This document shows positions 51,651-62,422 of a stretch of DNA of 64,000 bases, piece after piece (position 1 is the stretch's first letter; each line of letters starts with the position of its first letter). Source of the DNA: Cucumis sativus (lineage: Eukaryota > Streptophyta > Magnoliopsida > Cucurbitales > Cucurbitaceae); the NCBI RefSeq assembly GCF_000004075.3, contig NC_026661.2, positions 16,768,307 through 16,832,306 of the forward strand, in the 5' to 3' direction. The notes under the pieces were generated by a model. It worked only from the letters and a program-made list of their open reading frames with translations, was not told the DNA's origin and searched no databases. The position numbers were made by a program, and so were the translations under genes.

Positions 51651-54600
51651 ATGTCGTGGGTGAGGGGTAAATCTTCTGGTTGGGCAGCTTTTAATCTTAA
51701 GCAACAGAATAATGGCCTTCAGGATGAAGTTGACCGGGATCCATTCCCACCAATGTCAACTACCCTCTCCTCGCTGCCACCACGTGAAAACTTGCGTGGA
51801 GTTAATGGTCATTCAGGGAAATCTTTCTCACTTGCTCCCATTCCTTCGGCCGATTCTCCGACTTTACCCGTAAAATTTGGTGCAAAAAAGACAACATTAG
51901 GAAATTTTGGTGCAAAAAAGACGATACTTGGTGGTACCAACATTCAAAGTGGCAAGAAGCTGGTTGAAGAAACCAATGATGTTTTATCCTTTTGGAAGCT
52001 TAAAGAGCTTCATCCCTGGGCTGATATTAGCTTGATTATGGATATAATGGAAGCTGTAAATAATGACTTCAATGAGGCATCTACTTTATTAAACACAATG
52101 GTCTCTAGCGACAATTTAGAGATCAATAATAAGATGAGTACCTTAGGACTGCATTCCTCTAATGATCTATTGTGGATGGCAGGTAAATCTCCTGGCTGGG
52201 AAGAGTTTAACCTTAAGCAACATAATAAAGGCCTTCAAGATGAAATGGACCTGGAAGCATTCCCACCAATGCTAACCAACCGTTCCTCTCTGCCACCATA
52301 TGAAAACTTGCACGGAGTTTATGGACGTTCAGGGAGATCCTTTGCATCCGAACCCCTTCCTTCTGTCGATTCTCTGACTTCTCCAGAAAATTATGGTGCA
52401 AAGAACACAATAGCTGATGATTCTAGCATTCAAAGTGGCAAGAAGGTGGTTGAAGAGAACACTGATGTTTTGGCCTTTTGGAAGCTTAAGGAGATTCATT
52501 CTTGGGCTGACTTTAGCTTGATTGTGGATATAATGGATGCTGTGAATAATAACTTTGATGAGGCATCTACTTTATTAAAAACAATGGTTTCAAGTGACAA
52601 TTTTGAGATCAATAATGAGATAAGCACATTAGGACTGCATTCGGCTAATGATTTATTGTGCAATGGGAATAATGATGTAAGCATAGCATCAGAAAGAATG
52701 ATCAATGCTCCTATCCTTAGTTCCACAGTAAAGGCTGTGCAAGGCATACATCAAAATAATAATACGAGTAGAGAAGACTATACCAAATTGTTTGCAAATG
52801 ATTATTTTGAAAGAAATTCCTTTCATAATACTGGAAATTCAAAAATAGCTCTTGGTTGCTCAAAGTCTGTTCCTATTGAGCCTGAGTGGGAAGAAGATGA
52901 TATTTACCTGAGCCATCGGAAAGATGCTATAGCAATGATGAGGTAAATAAGTCTTCTATCTACTTTATAATTGACTTGTTCTTCCTACTTCAGTTTGATT
53001 TGTTTCCCTTAATAAACATTTCTGTTAAAATTTGCATTATAAAACTTGTTTATTTATTTAATGCTTCTTTTATCATTGTGATACCCCACCAGATTTGTGG
53101 GGTTCTTTGTATTTGTTAATTATTTTTACCCTGCGTGAGAAGAATGCTTTAAATAATTTATATATATGAGGATCTCTTCTATAGGTTGTACCTCTGTGTC
53201 CTTCAGAGTTACGAGGAGACAACAAACTGTGTGTACTGAGCTAATTTATCTTGAACCTCAAGCTTTGGAAAGTAGTCGAAAGTTGACACGTTAGGGAGAT
53301 ATTGAATCTTAGTTCACATTTCTTAGTCCATTGTTTACATTTTTATTCAAATTGATCCTGTGATCATGCTTAGAAGAAATGTTCAAAGATGTTGGACAGA
53401 CTTGCTAGTATTGTGGCTTTGGTTTTATTTTTGGATGTAGTGTAAAATATATTCTTGGTAGACAGTTCAAGTAATCAACACTATGGGAGTTGATTTCTTA
53501 CTCAATATAAACAAATGTTATTTGTTATTTTCTTTAACCAATAGGTCTGCATCTCAACATTCAAGGGCAGCCACTAATGCCTATCGTAGGAAGGATCATG
53601 CTTCTGCCAAGTATCATTCATCAAGAGCTGAAGAACAATGGCTTGCTGCAAAAATGTTGAATGATAAGGCAGCTAATGAAATTTTACAAACAAGGAATAG
53701 TAAAAATGGGCTCTGGAAGTTGGACTTACATGGGCTACATGCAGCCGAGGCTGTTCAAGCCTTGCATGACCACTTGCTGAAAATTGAAACTCAGAATGCC
53801 TCCAATCGGTCCTTGTCTCCAAAGAAAGCTGAAAGGAAAGGATTTCAGCGTGCTTCATCTCTTGAGTATCTTAGTTGTATGGAATCAAAGTTGGACAAAG
53901 AATCACCATCATCTAGGCATAGGCCGACATCATTGGAAGTCATAACAGGTATATTTGTATCTGTTGCCATTTAACTTTCAAATTTCAACTTTTGTGTTTT
54001 CTTGAAGTTAGGTTGTCTATTTATTTTGTGTTTTCTTACAGTTATTTTGTTAGTAGTCTCAATATTCTAATTTTCAAATGGTGCATTTTTGTAACCCTTC
54101 TTGGAAAGGGAGATACTTTTCTGGTCTACCTCAGCCCCACCCTCCAAAAACAAGGCTCTCCTATCTCAAAAAAAATTTCCTAGTAACTCTGTCATCTTTC
54201 TAGCCTTTTTATTAGAACTTAAACTGAGAGAATAGTTAGGAAGGCTCAGAAAAACAATATAAACAAAAATCAAAAGTGAAAGTACTTTGTTACCCAACTC
54301 CCTCAAAGAACCTTTTGTTAGGGAGGGAGTTCCAAAGGGAACAGGACTTGGTTTTGGCATGTAGACAGAACCCAAGATAAGTTTTCGAGTTGTTTATTTT
54401 ACAACTGAATGGTCAAACCATCCAGCAACATGAGGTTTCCTATTAGAACAGTTTTGATGGGAACACTAGAACCCTGGTGTTTCTTACCTATGCGAGGACT
54501 TAGTAGTTCGTTAGTTAGGGGGTGGTGGGTAGAGTTCACATGTCACAATTTTGGGTTCCACTACACAATAATGCACAAAATAAAAATCTGTTTAGCTGAG

Positions 54601-55267
54601 GCTAGAAGGGTTATATACATTAGATTAGATATGACAATCGGTTGATTTGGTTGATTGGAAATTTTAAATGTAGTTTGCCTAATGTGTCTGTGTCTAACAC
54701 TTAGACACACACTCTGATACTTGTTGGATATGTATCATTCATGTGTTAGTGCAACTAATGCGTTAGACACACATAGAACATTTGTTGAGTAGATAAAAAG
54801 GATACATATGACAGTAATAAGAAATTGAGTGAGAAACACATCAAACTGAATTTTTAAGCATACAAATGCATCAACCCATTTACTTTGAGTTTTCTTCTTG
54901 TATAAAAATGAAATATATCTTAACAAACACATCCTTGTCTTATTTGTGTCCTAGATTTAGAAAAAAAAATGACATTTGCCGGTTATGTTTTATTCGTTCC
55001 TGAAGGTATAGGTAAACATAGCAAGGGGGAAGCTGCTCTACCAAAGGCTGTGGCAAGTTTTCTTACTGAAAATGGGTGAGTTTTTACATAAGTTTTTGTT
55101 AGTGTCATTGAATGAAACCGTTTTTTTTTTTTTGCTCATGTTGATTTTATCCAAAAAAGAGAGAGGGTAAAGATGTTTATAGATTCTACCACTTGATAAT
55201 TTGCAGGTACCGTTTCGAACAGACAAGGCCTGGAACGATTAGTGTCCGACCAAAATTTCGTAGGTAA
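51651..55267 (+). CDS. DUF1771-Smr domain protein with duplicated N-terminal half
   Basis: Four exons join in frame to 608 residues: 51651-52942, 53545-53948, 55006-55075 and 55207-55267 (TAA). The start ATG (MSWVRGKSSGW) lies 20 bases after an AG acceptor, so a leader intron is likely. The C-terminal part has DUF1771 (RAATNAYRRKDHASAKYHSS) and an Smr domain with LDLHGL at about residues 490-495 and TGIGKHSKGEAALPKAV, the two signature motifs of Smr nucleases. The domain fits small MutS-related plant proteins such as At5g23520; Smr domains can nick DNA or cut RNA, but activity here is unproven. The N-terminal half is two tandem copies of one ~170-residue block containing FWKLKE(L/I)H and a CUE-like helix DIM(E/D)AVNN(D/N)F(N/D)EASTLL. 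The last exon ends RPGTISVRPKFRR. Confidence 0.88.
51654..52658 (+). repeat. intra-exon tandem duplication, ~0.5 kb per unit
   Basis: Unit 1 (51654-52172, residues 2-174) and unit 2 (52173-52658, residues 175-336) stay similar throughout in DNA and protein. Matching pairs include GKSSGWAAFNLKQ / GKSPGWEEFNLKQ, DPFPPM / EAFPPM, FWKLKELHPWADISLI / FWKLKEIHSWADFSLI and STLGLHSSNDLL / STLGLHSANDLL. Unit 1 also has its own small duplication, FGAKKTTLG then FGAKKTILG, of about 30 bases, which is absent in unit 2. The reading frame is kept throughout. Confidence 0.95.
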
Positions 55268-57248
55268 ATGGCTGAAGCATCCATCATTTTTATTTGTCAA
55301 TGTATAATTGCGTTAGGAGAATATAGTGTTAAGTTATTTAGTTAGAACAACATTTTATATAATTGTTGCCATTACTTCAAATTGAACCTCAAACTTAGAT
55401 TAATGTTGTATTCTTAACCTTAAATGTCAAAATGATGGAGTTTAACCCTCTAATAAGTATCGCCAAAAAGTTCTATCCTATGTATGTAAACGATGAAAGG
55501 ATAAAAGTAATATATGAAATCGACAAAGTTTATAAACACAATATGATTTTTTTTAAAAATAATATTTAAGAATTTTGGTTAAGTTAAAAGAACAATATTT
55601 TAAGGTTATTTTTGAAAGATAGTTTGATTTTGATACAAACTTCAAATTTAGAAGTGTTTTCATGAGGTACTTTCATTATTTCTCGAAGCACATTAGTATT
55701 ATCAAAGTTTCAAAGTCTCTATGTACAAAGAACGAAGAATCAGAACTTTGTTTCTAGATTGAAAGTATCACTAATGCACTTTTTAGGAACTTTGTGTAAT
55801 TTTCCATTCTAAGCGTGACTTAGGTGCCAACATAATCAATTTTATGTTTCCTACTTAGATTCTAAGTTCTAACCATTAACACTTCTCTATTCGTAGAGTT
55901 GATTGATTTCAAACATATTTGAATATTTTTTTGGAAAGGATTCGAGTTTGTTAAATTACAAAAAGCATCAGAAAGACCTTTAAACTTTTTAAAGTTAAAA
56001 AAATGTTTTTAAACTTTTTAAAGTTAAAAAAATGTTTTTAAACTTTTTAAAGTTAAAAAAATGTTTTTTAACTTTTTAAAATGATTTAAAAATATTGTTG
56101 GATGAAAATCATTAAACTTTTTAAAAAATACCCTTGAATTATTGAAAAAGTTTCTTAAATATTCTTATGCTTAAAAAAGTTTTAAAAAATACTCTATCTA
56201 AATTTTTTGTAATTTTTTTTATTAATCAAAATAGAATCTAAATTTTAGGTTAAAATAATAATTTTTAGTTATTTGACTATTAATATATAGGATAAATAAC
56301 GAACACAACAATTAATATACAGTTAATTGTCAAATAAAAAATGTATTCGGCTTTTAACATTAAGTGATAATTTGATAGATATATTATTGAATTTTTTTGG
56401 ACTAATTATTGTTTTAGTATATTTTAAAGAGAAAATTTTATTTGGAAACATTGTCAAATTTTACGTTTTAACCATGATTTAAAAATTTTAATGATGATAG
56501 ATATTTCAAAGTGTTAAGTTTTTTTTTTAAAAAAGTTCGGTTTCGAGAGATATTTCTTAAATTAAAAAATTAAATTATTAAATAAATATTTTATTATTTT
56601 CAAATAAGTCAACATATCTATTAAGTATATTAATGCCATTTTTATGTTTATTTTCTTTCTGTTCATTTTTAAAAAATAGCAAAAACATTGAAACTATTTA
56701 TAAAATATAACAAAATTCATCAACTCTTTACCATCCATTTAAATTTATTTTTGTTTTATTTTGTAAAAAGTTTTATTTTATAAATAGTTTTATTTTTTTG
56801 TGTTATTCATAGCAATTTTCCCCTTATTTTTGTGTGATTCGTAAATCTTTTTAAGATGCAATTATATTGATTATCTTCTTCTATCGATATCAAACTCATG
56901 CAAATTTAAAAATACAACATATTGATTAAAATTTAAAACTATAATTTTAACTTAAAATTTTGATTTTTATTTTGAGTGTTAAAACATTTGATATAAAAAT
57001 TGGATTAATGAAACTATCTTTAAATTTTTTCTTTTAAGTTATAAAGATATTTATGAAAATGGTTAGTAGTTTGATTATTTTTAAAACAAAGCTTTTAACA
57101 GTTTGCATCCATAAGAATATTCTTGAAAATTTAGAAACATTTTTTCCACAAAATACAAAGTTTAGGAGTTTTTTATTTATTTATTATAATTTTTATAATT
57201 TAGCCTTCACGTTGTATTTTATACCTTCATCAAATGTAATAAATGCTA
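55268..57248. other. AT-rich intergenic DNA between Smr gene and U-box pseudogene
   Basis: No gene is seen. It contains the 29-bp tandem repeat described separately and extremely AT-rich DNA to the edge of the duplicated U-box segment. Confidence 0.5.
55982..56068. repeat. 29-bp tandem repeat, three units
   Basis: Three consecutive 29-bp units, each starting aaactttttaaagtt and ending in an ATG followed by T residues, are nearly identical. They are non-coding and lie downstream of the Smr gene. Confidence 0.97.
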
Positions 57249-58491
57249 GGCCCTGGAGGCTAATACGCTTCTGCTGTAGATATATATGATTGCTGAGGGG
57301 AGGGCTGATCCAACTTTTCTGTTTCGTTCCTCCAACCTTCATTGGAATTTCCACCCAATTGAACTACTAAAAACGTCCTCATTCTGTTTTTCAGAACCCT
57401 TTTCAATTTCAGATAATGGCCCTCCAGTTGAAATACTAGTGTATAAAATAATGGAAGTTATCACTTCCATTCAAATTAAAGTTCAATTTGTTTTCATCGC
57501 ACCAATTCAATACCATGGCTTTAATGGTGTGGTTGGGAACGAGATTAGTATGTGTGCGCATCTGATGAGTGTTCGGCCAAATGTTTAACCCGCTATCAAT
57601 CCAAATATGCCACAATTACTGGATCAAGCCATCAGTTCTAATGGCAATGGGCAGTGAAATTACGAAGGAATCGGGACTCCATCTATCCCACGGAAGTAGT
57701 CCTTTCTAACCATCCAATCTTGTATAAGGATAACTAGATCCATAATCTGGTTGATGTGATGTAGTTCCTCCTTCGCATTGTTGTGTTCAGCAACGATTTG
57801 ACGTCAAATGAAATGCTTTGATCAGTTTTAGAAGGTGTCAGAGTTTGGGTCGATACCAATCCTTCATAGCTTCCATGATTGAAGGCCTTCAAGACATTTC
57901 TGGACAGTCCATTAAATGTCAATATCATTCTTATCAAATAAGCAGAAAATTATGAGAAAAGATGTATCAAAATCATGAGAACTTTTATTTCAAAATAAGA
58001 GAGAAAAAGTTCAAGCCAAGTGTTTCCTACTCCAAACAGCTTAGTTAATATTATTATTAATTTATTTTTGAAATGGAAACAAGGATTTTCATTGATAAAA
58101 TGAAAAAGGACTTGTACCGAAGTACAAACAACTTAGTTATTTAGAAAAAGGAAAAAGAAATCTAATATAAAATCTGAGAAAGAACTGAAATATGGCTAGT
58201 TCTCAAAAGGTAACTCACTGTAAATTTTGCTGTCTTCAGACACCATTTTTCGATGAATTCTCGAGCTTCATATACAGCTGCATCCAGTGACTCACATTCA
58301 CGATAAAGTAACTCATCTGAAGAGAGTTTGAGGTTAATGACATCATCAAGGACGACTTTCAGAAGTTTTAAGACAACAACGAGATTTCTGCATTTCTTGG
58401 GAAGAGGCAAAGGCTTTGTAGTGTGGCATGAAACTAGATGAATGAATCTGGAAATACTGTTAATCAGACATTGCACAGAGGCTGTTCCCAT
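57249..58491 (-). pseudogene. partial duplicated U-box gene, broken
   Basis: This is a second, decayed copy of the U-box gene. Exon 1 is nearly intact (58491 down to about 58220; MGTASVQCLINSISRFIHLV, same length, scattered changes). Exon 2 is missing, removed with about 1 kb of intron. The 5' part of the large exon survives at 57249-57900 but with deletions, including one of about 35 bases that removes the centre of the U-box (the SGQTYDRSSIQKW stretch), plus frameshifts. The ARM-repeat part and last exon are absent because the duplicated segment ends there. The copy is in the same orientation as its source, 14 kb away. No functional ligase can be made; a transcript remains possible. Confidence 0.9.
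58048..58124 (-). mobile_element. 77-bp LINE-tail insertion in the U-box pseudogene
   Basis: The insertion is flanked by caaacagcttagtta (58033-58047) and caaacaacttagtta (58125-58139), a 15-bp target-site duplication with one mismatch. The insert includes gaaatggaaacaaggatttt and cattgataaaatgaaaaagg, the LINE 3'-tail consensus of this window. The source locus near 43350 has the same flanks with a single caaacagcgtagtta and no insert. Confidence 0.9.
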
Positions 58492-58697
58492 CTATCCTGA
58501 TTTCAGGCAAACATGACTAAATTAGCAATAGATAAGCACAATCTCTTGGTTAAAAAAAAACAACAAGAACATCAGCTCCTCACAGAAACAAAATTTTGAT
58601 TAACATGATAATATCAACAATAAAGAAAGTCAATTTTCACCATTTCTTTTACCATCAAAACGTGGCTCTCACTACCCAAGTCCACCCATGAGGTAAG

Positions 58698-59051
58698 TGT
58701 TAGGAGTCTCCAACCTGAAACTCAAAAACTCCTTGAATAATAATCCAAAAGAGCTCCACAAGCTAATATTAAAGTAAGAAGAAAGCATAAAAAGAAAATA
58801 ACACAATATCAGTAAAAGAAACAATCCAGCTCCTTCGAGAAGGCTGGCAACCTCTCCCTAAAAGCTATCAGCTTTTTACCCAAAAGAAAACCTACTTCAG
58901 CAATCCCAGAACATTCCCTTTTATATTAGTGATTTAGGGGGTCCTCAGGTGTTTTCTCCCTCTCCAATGAGCTCCCTTGCTGAATCCTTCTGTGAATTTC
59001 CCTTCATGCCCTTCTTTTTTAAGTATGAGTATGAAGGTTGGAGGTCTAACA
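58698..59051. mobile_element. solo LTR with 5-bp target-site duplication
   Basis: A 354-bp unit starts TGTTAGG and ends CTAACA, proper LTR termini. It is flanked by gtaag (58693-58697) and gtcag (59052-59056), a 5-bp duplication with one change. The source locus (44913-44917) carries a single gtaag followed by tactac, matching the sequence after the right copy. It resembles the LTR in the GPN3 intron. No internal region remains, so it arose by LTR-LTR recombination. Confidence 0.9.
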
Positions 59052-59229
59052 GTCAGTACTACCGGTCACAAAATAGCAAGTGTTAAACACAAATATTAAA
59101 GAGAAAAAAAAGTAAAAGTATATAACATCATTAATATATTTTTTTAGTACAACCAACCAGAATCGTTGTGTAATCTAATCCACTTCATAGAATATAACCA
59201 GTGATTCTAAAAATGAAACATGGAGATTG

Positions 59230-59600
59230 GAAGGAATGAAGTTGCCTTATCGCACCTTTAATTTGCAGATGATACGATGTTATTTTGTTCTGGAAAAGAG
59301 GAGTCCTTCCTCATGCTCAACCATATGGTGGCTATGACGATATGTCTAGGCTAGAAATTGATAGGAGCAAGTGCACTATTTTTGTAATTAATGCTGATCA
59401 TGTCAAGTTGCAGAGTTGGGTGGAGGTGTTTGATTGTGAGGTTGGCTCCTTCCCTACTTACTACCCGGGCTTCCTTTGGGGTCAATCCGAGAACTTGTCC
59501 TTTCGGGATCCTATTTGTGAGAAAGTCCTTACGAGATTGGCGGTGTGGAAGAGAGGGTTCCTATTTGTGGCAAGTTCATATCTCAAATTTCATGTTGGCA
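59230..59600 (+). mobile_element. LINE reverse-transcriptase fragment
   Basis: The plus strand encodes part of a non-LTR reverse transcriptase. The catalytic FADDTMLFCSGKEESFLML stretch begins near 59266. A stop or frame change follows, and the next frame gives RLEIDRSKCTIF, DHVKLQSWVEVFDCEVGSFP and DPICEKVLTRLAVWKRGF, the thumb/connection region of plant LINEs. It abuts the end of the duplicated U-box segment near 59215. It is broken and not autonomous. Confidence 0.85.
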
Positions 59601-60469
59601 ATAATTTAATTTAATATATTTTACAATTGGGCCAAAAGGCACTCCAAATAGGGGAAATAATCAAAGCAAATCCTCTTCCAAAGATCCATCCCCCTTTCTT
59701 ACATTGAAAACTCACATTGTCACACGTGCGTATCATTCTAAAATGGTAATTCTTATAGGTCATTTGAATAAGTGAAACTCGGTCAACCTAAGTAGAGTTG
59801 CTAACTCCACTCTTGCCAAAAAGTTCATGGGCCCACAATTAAAAAAACATTTATTGCATGTCGTATTAAATTCTTATATTGGGGGCCTCATGAAAACTCC
59901 AGTCTTTGCTCCAAACATTCCCATAATTTTAATAGAATACAACAATAATCCTCAATCTAATAGTTATCATGGTTCTCATCACTTCGATGATCTTCAACAC
60001 TATCTTGTTTTCTTATACTTGAATTTGGATGCAATGATTGTCAAATTGCACATTTGATTACATCAACAATCAATCATGATTCAGTAAACTAAATCAGACA
60101 ACCAATGAATAGTGAAGAACATAAAGATAGATTCAATGAAGACTAAGAGAACATACTTATTTGTTCCATGCAGGCTAACGTGCTATTGATGAAGATGATC
60201 CTCCTGAAATCCCAATAACACATATCAAAAAATCAAAGTGAAGGGATCTATAAAGGCCAGCAATCTACAATACTAAGAAATGGAACAGAGAAGAAAAAGA
60301 AGTGAATACCCATCAAGTCCATAAAACAATGATTCGTTTCTTCTTGCAGTTGATTAGAAATTTACAACTCATTAGCCCCTAATGAGTCTACCAATAAGTG
60401 TTATATTATCAACATTAACGCTCTTGGACAGGAAACCTTGGAAGCAAGTCTAGACATGCTTGATATTTT
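59601..60469. other. intergenic DNA, 3' flank of PPR gene
   Basis: No gene is supported. The last 300 or so bases may be the 3' UTR of the minus-strand PPR gene. The short plus-strand frame at 59827-60057 has no known motif. Confidence 0.45.
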
Positions 60470-62287
60470 TCAATTTTGCAAGGCATGCCTACGATTATGG
60501 CGCAAAATGTTGACATCTAGCGATACATCCCTTTGAACCATCATATGAAGAAGTTCAACCACCTTCTCTAATTTTTTACTTTCAAAGAAACCTCGTATCA
60601 GTGTAGCATAAGTAATTTTATCGGGTGTACAACCATTTTTTTCCATCTTTTGAAATAGAATATTTGCCTTAACTACTTGTCCCCCTCTGCAAAACTCATG
60701 GATCATAATATTATAAGTCACAACATCTGGTTGAAGCTCTTCTTGGGGTAGTTTTTCAAATAGCTCCCAAGCAGTTTCAAGTTTCCCTGCTTTGCATAGG
60801 CCATCAATTAGACAATTAAAGCATTCAATGTCCAATTTAATGTTGTATGATTTTAACTTATTGAAAAGTTCCATCGCTTCAAATAAACAACCATTCTTAC
60901 ACAGCCCATTTAAGAAAATACCATATATATATAAATCCCCGGGAATACCATAAACTTTCATGACACCAAATAGCTTCTTTGCATCACCAACCTTGCCTCC
61001 CTGAAAAAGCCCTGTTAACAAGGCACCATATGTTTTCACATCTGGCCTCTTTCCCACTTGAAGCATTCCATTGTAAAGCTTCATTGCTTCTTCAACCTTC
61101 GAGGTTTTACAATACCCATTAATTAGCACAGTGTAGCAAATCACATCAGGTTCACATCCCTTACTTGGCATGCTAACAAATAATTCCCTCGCACTATTAA
61201 GATCACCAACCAAACAAAACCCCTCAATCAATGAATTATAAGTAAGCAAATTAGGAACGATGCCTCTTTGAATCATTACCTCTAGCAAATCCTTAGCCTC
61301 AATAACCTTTCCTTCCTTGCAAAGCACATCAATCAACACATTAAATGTGACCACGTTTGGTTGAACACCTTGATTCACCATCTCATTGAATAAACGTTTA
61401 GCCTCCTCCCACTTTCCACCACAACAAAATCCATGAATCAAAGAGGTATATGAAATGACAGTGGGGGTCATTCCTTGAACTTTCATTTCCTCGAAAAGAT
61501 CTCTTGCCTCGTCTTCCCGTCTATCCTTACAAAGCGCATCTATGATGATACTGTAGGAAATAACAACAGGCTTAAAATTAATCCCATATAGACTACTGTC
61601 ATTGAGCATTTCCTGATGCAACTTAAGTGCGATGCTAATATTTCCTGTTCGACAAAGCCCCTTCATTAAAGTCCCATAAGTAATCGCATTAGGCGTACAA
61701 CCTAACTTTTGCATTCTTGTAAATAAGAGTGCGGCTTTACTAATCCTGTGCTCCATACACAAGCCCTTAATTAAGGTGGTATATGTGACTATATCAGGAA
61801 TGTAACCTCTCCTTAAAATCCCTGCCATGACCGCAAGACCTTCGCCAACCCGATTCACATTACAAAGGCAATTCAACAATATATTCAGAGTGCAGCAATC
61901 AGGTGAAATTCCAGATAGACGCATTTGATTATAGAGGTAAAATACTTGAGAGTAATGCTTAATCTTAGCAAGTCCAGAAAGTAAATGAGTGAAAGAAGAT
62001 AAGGGAGGGGTAGGATTTGAATACATCATCAGGTGAAAGAATTGGAAGGCTTGAGTTGCAGTAATGTTACCTGTCTTGCAATTGTGTAGGAACATTGAAA
62101 GCTGCTGTTGAAACGAAATGGGTGTATTGAAATTTTGGGGCGATACATTTAGGGATTTGTGATGAACTGCAGATGAAAAATGGGGATTTGATGATGGAAT
62201 GGTAGGAGAGTGAGTAAATAGAGAGGAAGAGAGGTTAGGTTTAACAATGGAAGAAGCGGAAGGTACCGTCTTCGAAGTTGAAGCCAT
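60470..62287 (-). CDS. P-class pentatricopeptide repeat protein, fertility-restorer-like
   Basis: An intronless gene of 605 residues. I use the ATG at 62287 (MASTSKTVPSASS); the longer upstream frame starts only at TTG. The Ser-rich N-terminus suggests an organelle presequence, and PPR proteins act there on RNA (editing, cleavage, stability, translation). About 13-14 tandem 35-residue P-type repeats run nearly to the end, with typical cores such as PDIVTYTTLIKGLC, PNAITYGTLMKGLC, PTVISYTSLIHGFC, PNVVTFNVLIDVLCKEGKV, PDVKTYGALLTGLF and PDVVTYNIMIHEFC. There is no E, DYW or SMR domain. One insertion (SLYGINFKP) breaks repeat spacing. The repeat style matches Rf-PPR-like genes. The target RNA cannot be told by eye. 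Confidence 0.92.
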   Translation of the reverse strand: MASTSKTVPSASSIVKPNLSSSLFTHSPTIPSSNPHFSSAVHHKSLNVSPQNFNTPISFQQQLSMFLHNCKTGNITATQAFQFFHLMMYSNPTPPLSSFTHLLSGLAKIKHYSQVFYLYNQMRLSGISPDCCTLNILLNCLCNVNRVGEGLAVMAGILRRGYIPDIVTYTTLIKGLCMEHRISKAALLFTRMQKLGCTPNAITYGTLMKGLCRTGNISIALKLHQEMLNDSSLYGINFKPVVISYSIIIDALCKDRREDEARDLFEEMKVQGMTPTVISYTSLIHGFCCGGKWEEAKRLFNEMVNQGVQPNVVTFNVLIDVLCKEGKVIEAKDLLEVMIQRGIVPNLLTYNSLIEGFCLVGDLNSARELFVSMPSKGCEPDVICYTVLINGYCKTSKVEEAMKLYNGMLQVGKRPDVKTYGALLTGLFQGGKVGDAKKLFGVMKVYGIPGDLYIYGIFLNGLCKNGCLFEAMELFNKLKSYNIKLDIECFNCLIDGLCKAGKLETAWELFEKLPQEELQPDVVTYNIMIHEFCRGGQVVKANILFQKMEKNGCTPDKITYATLIRGFFESKKLEKVVELLHMMVQRDVSLDVNILRHNRRHALQN

Positions 62288-62422
62288 GCTCGATTGATGA
62301 GAAAAAATGTTGAGAGGAGAGCGTACAGATCGGAAGTGTTTGGGTTTGGGGCACTGCCCATTTCTTCCGTCATCTACCGTCGTTTTTTCAGCACCCAATC
62401 TTCCAATTTTTGCTGCCACCAA

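Noticed and set aside
62288..62422. N-terminal extension of the PPR frame by 45 residues
   Set aside because: It has no ATG; only a TTG would start it, so the ATG at 62287 is preferred.
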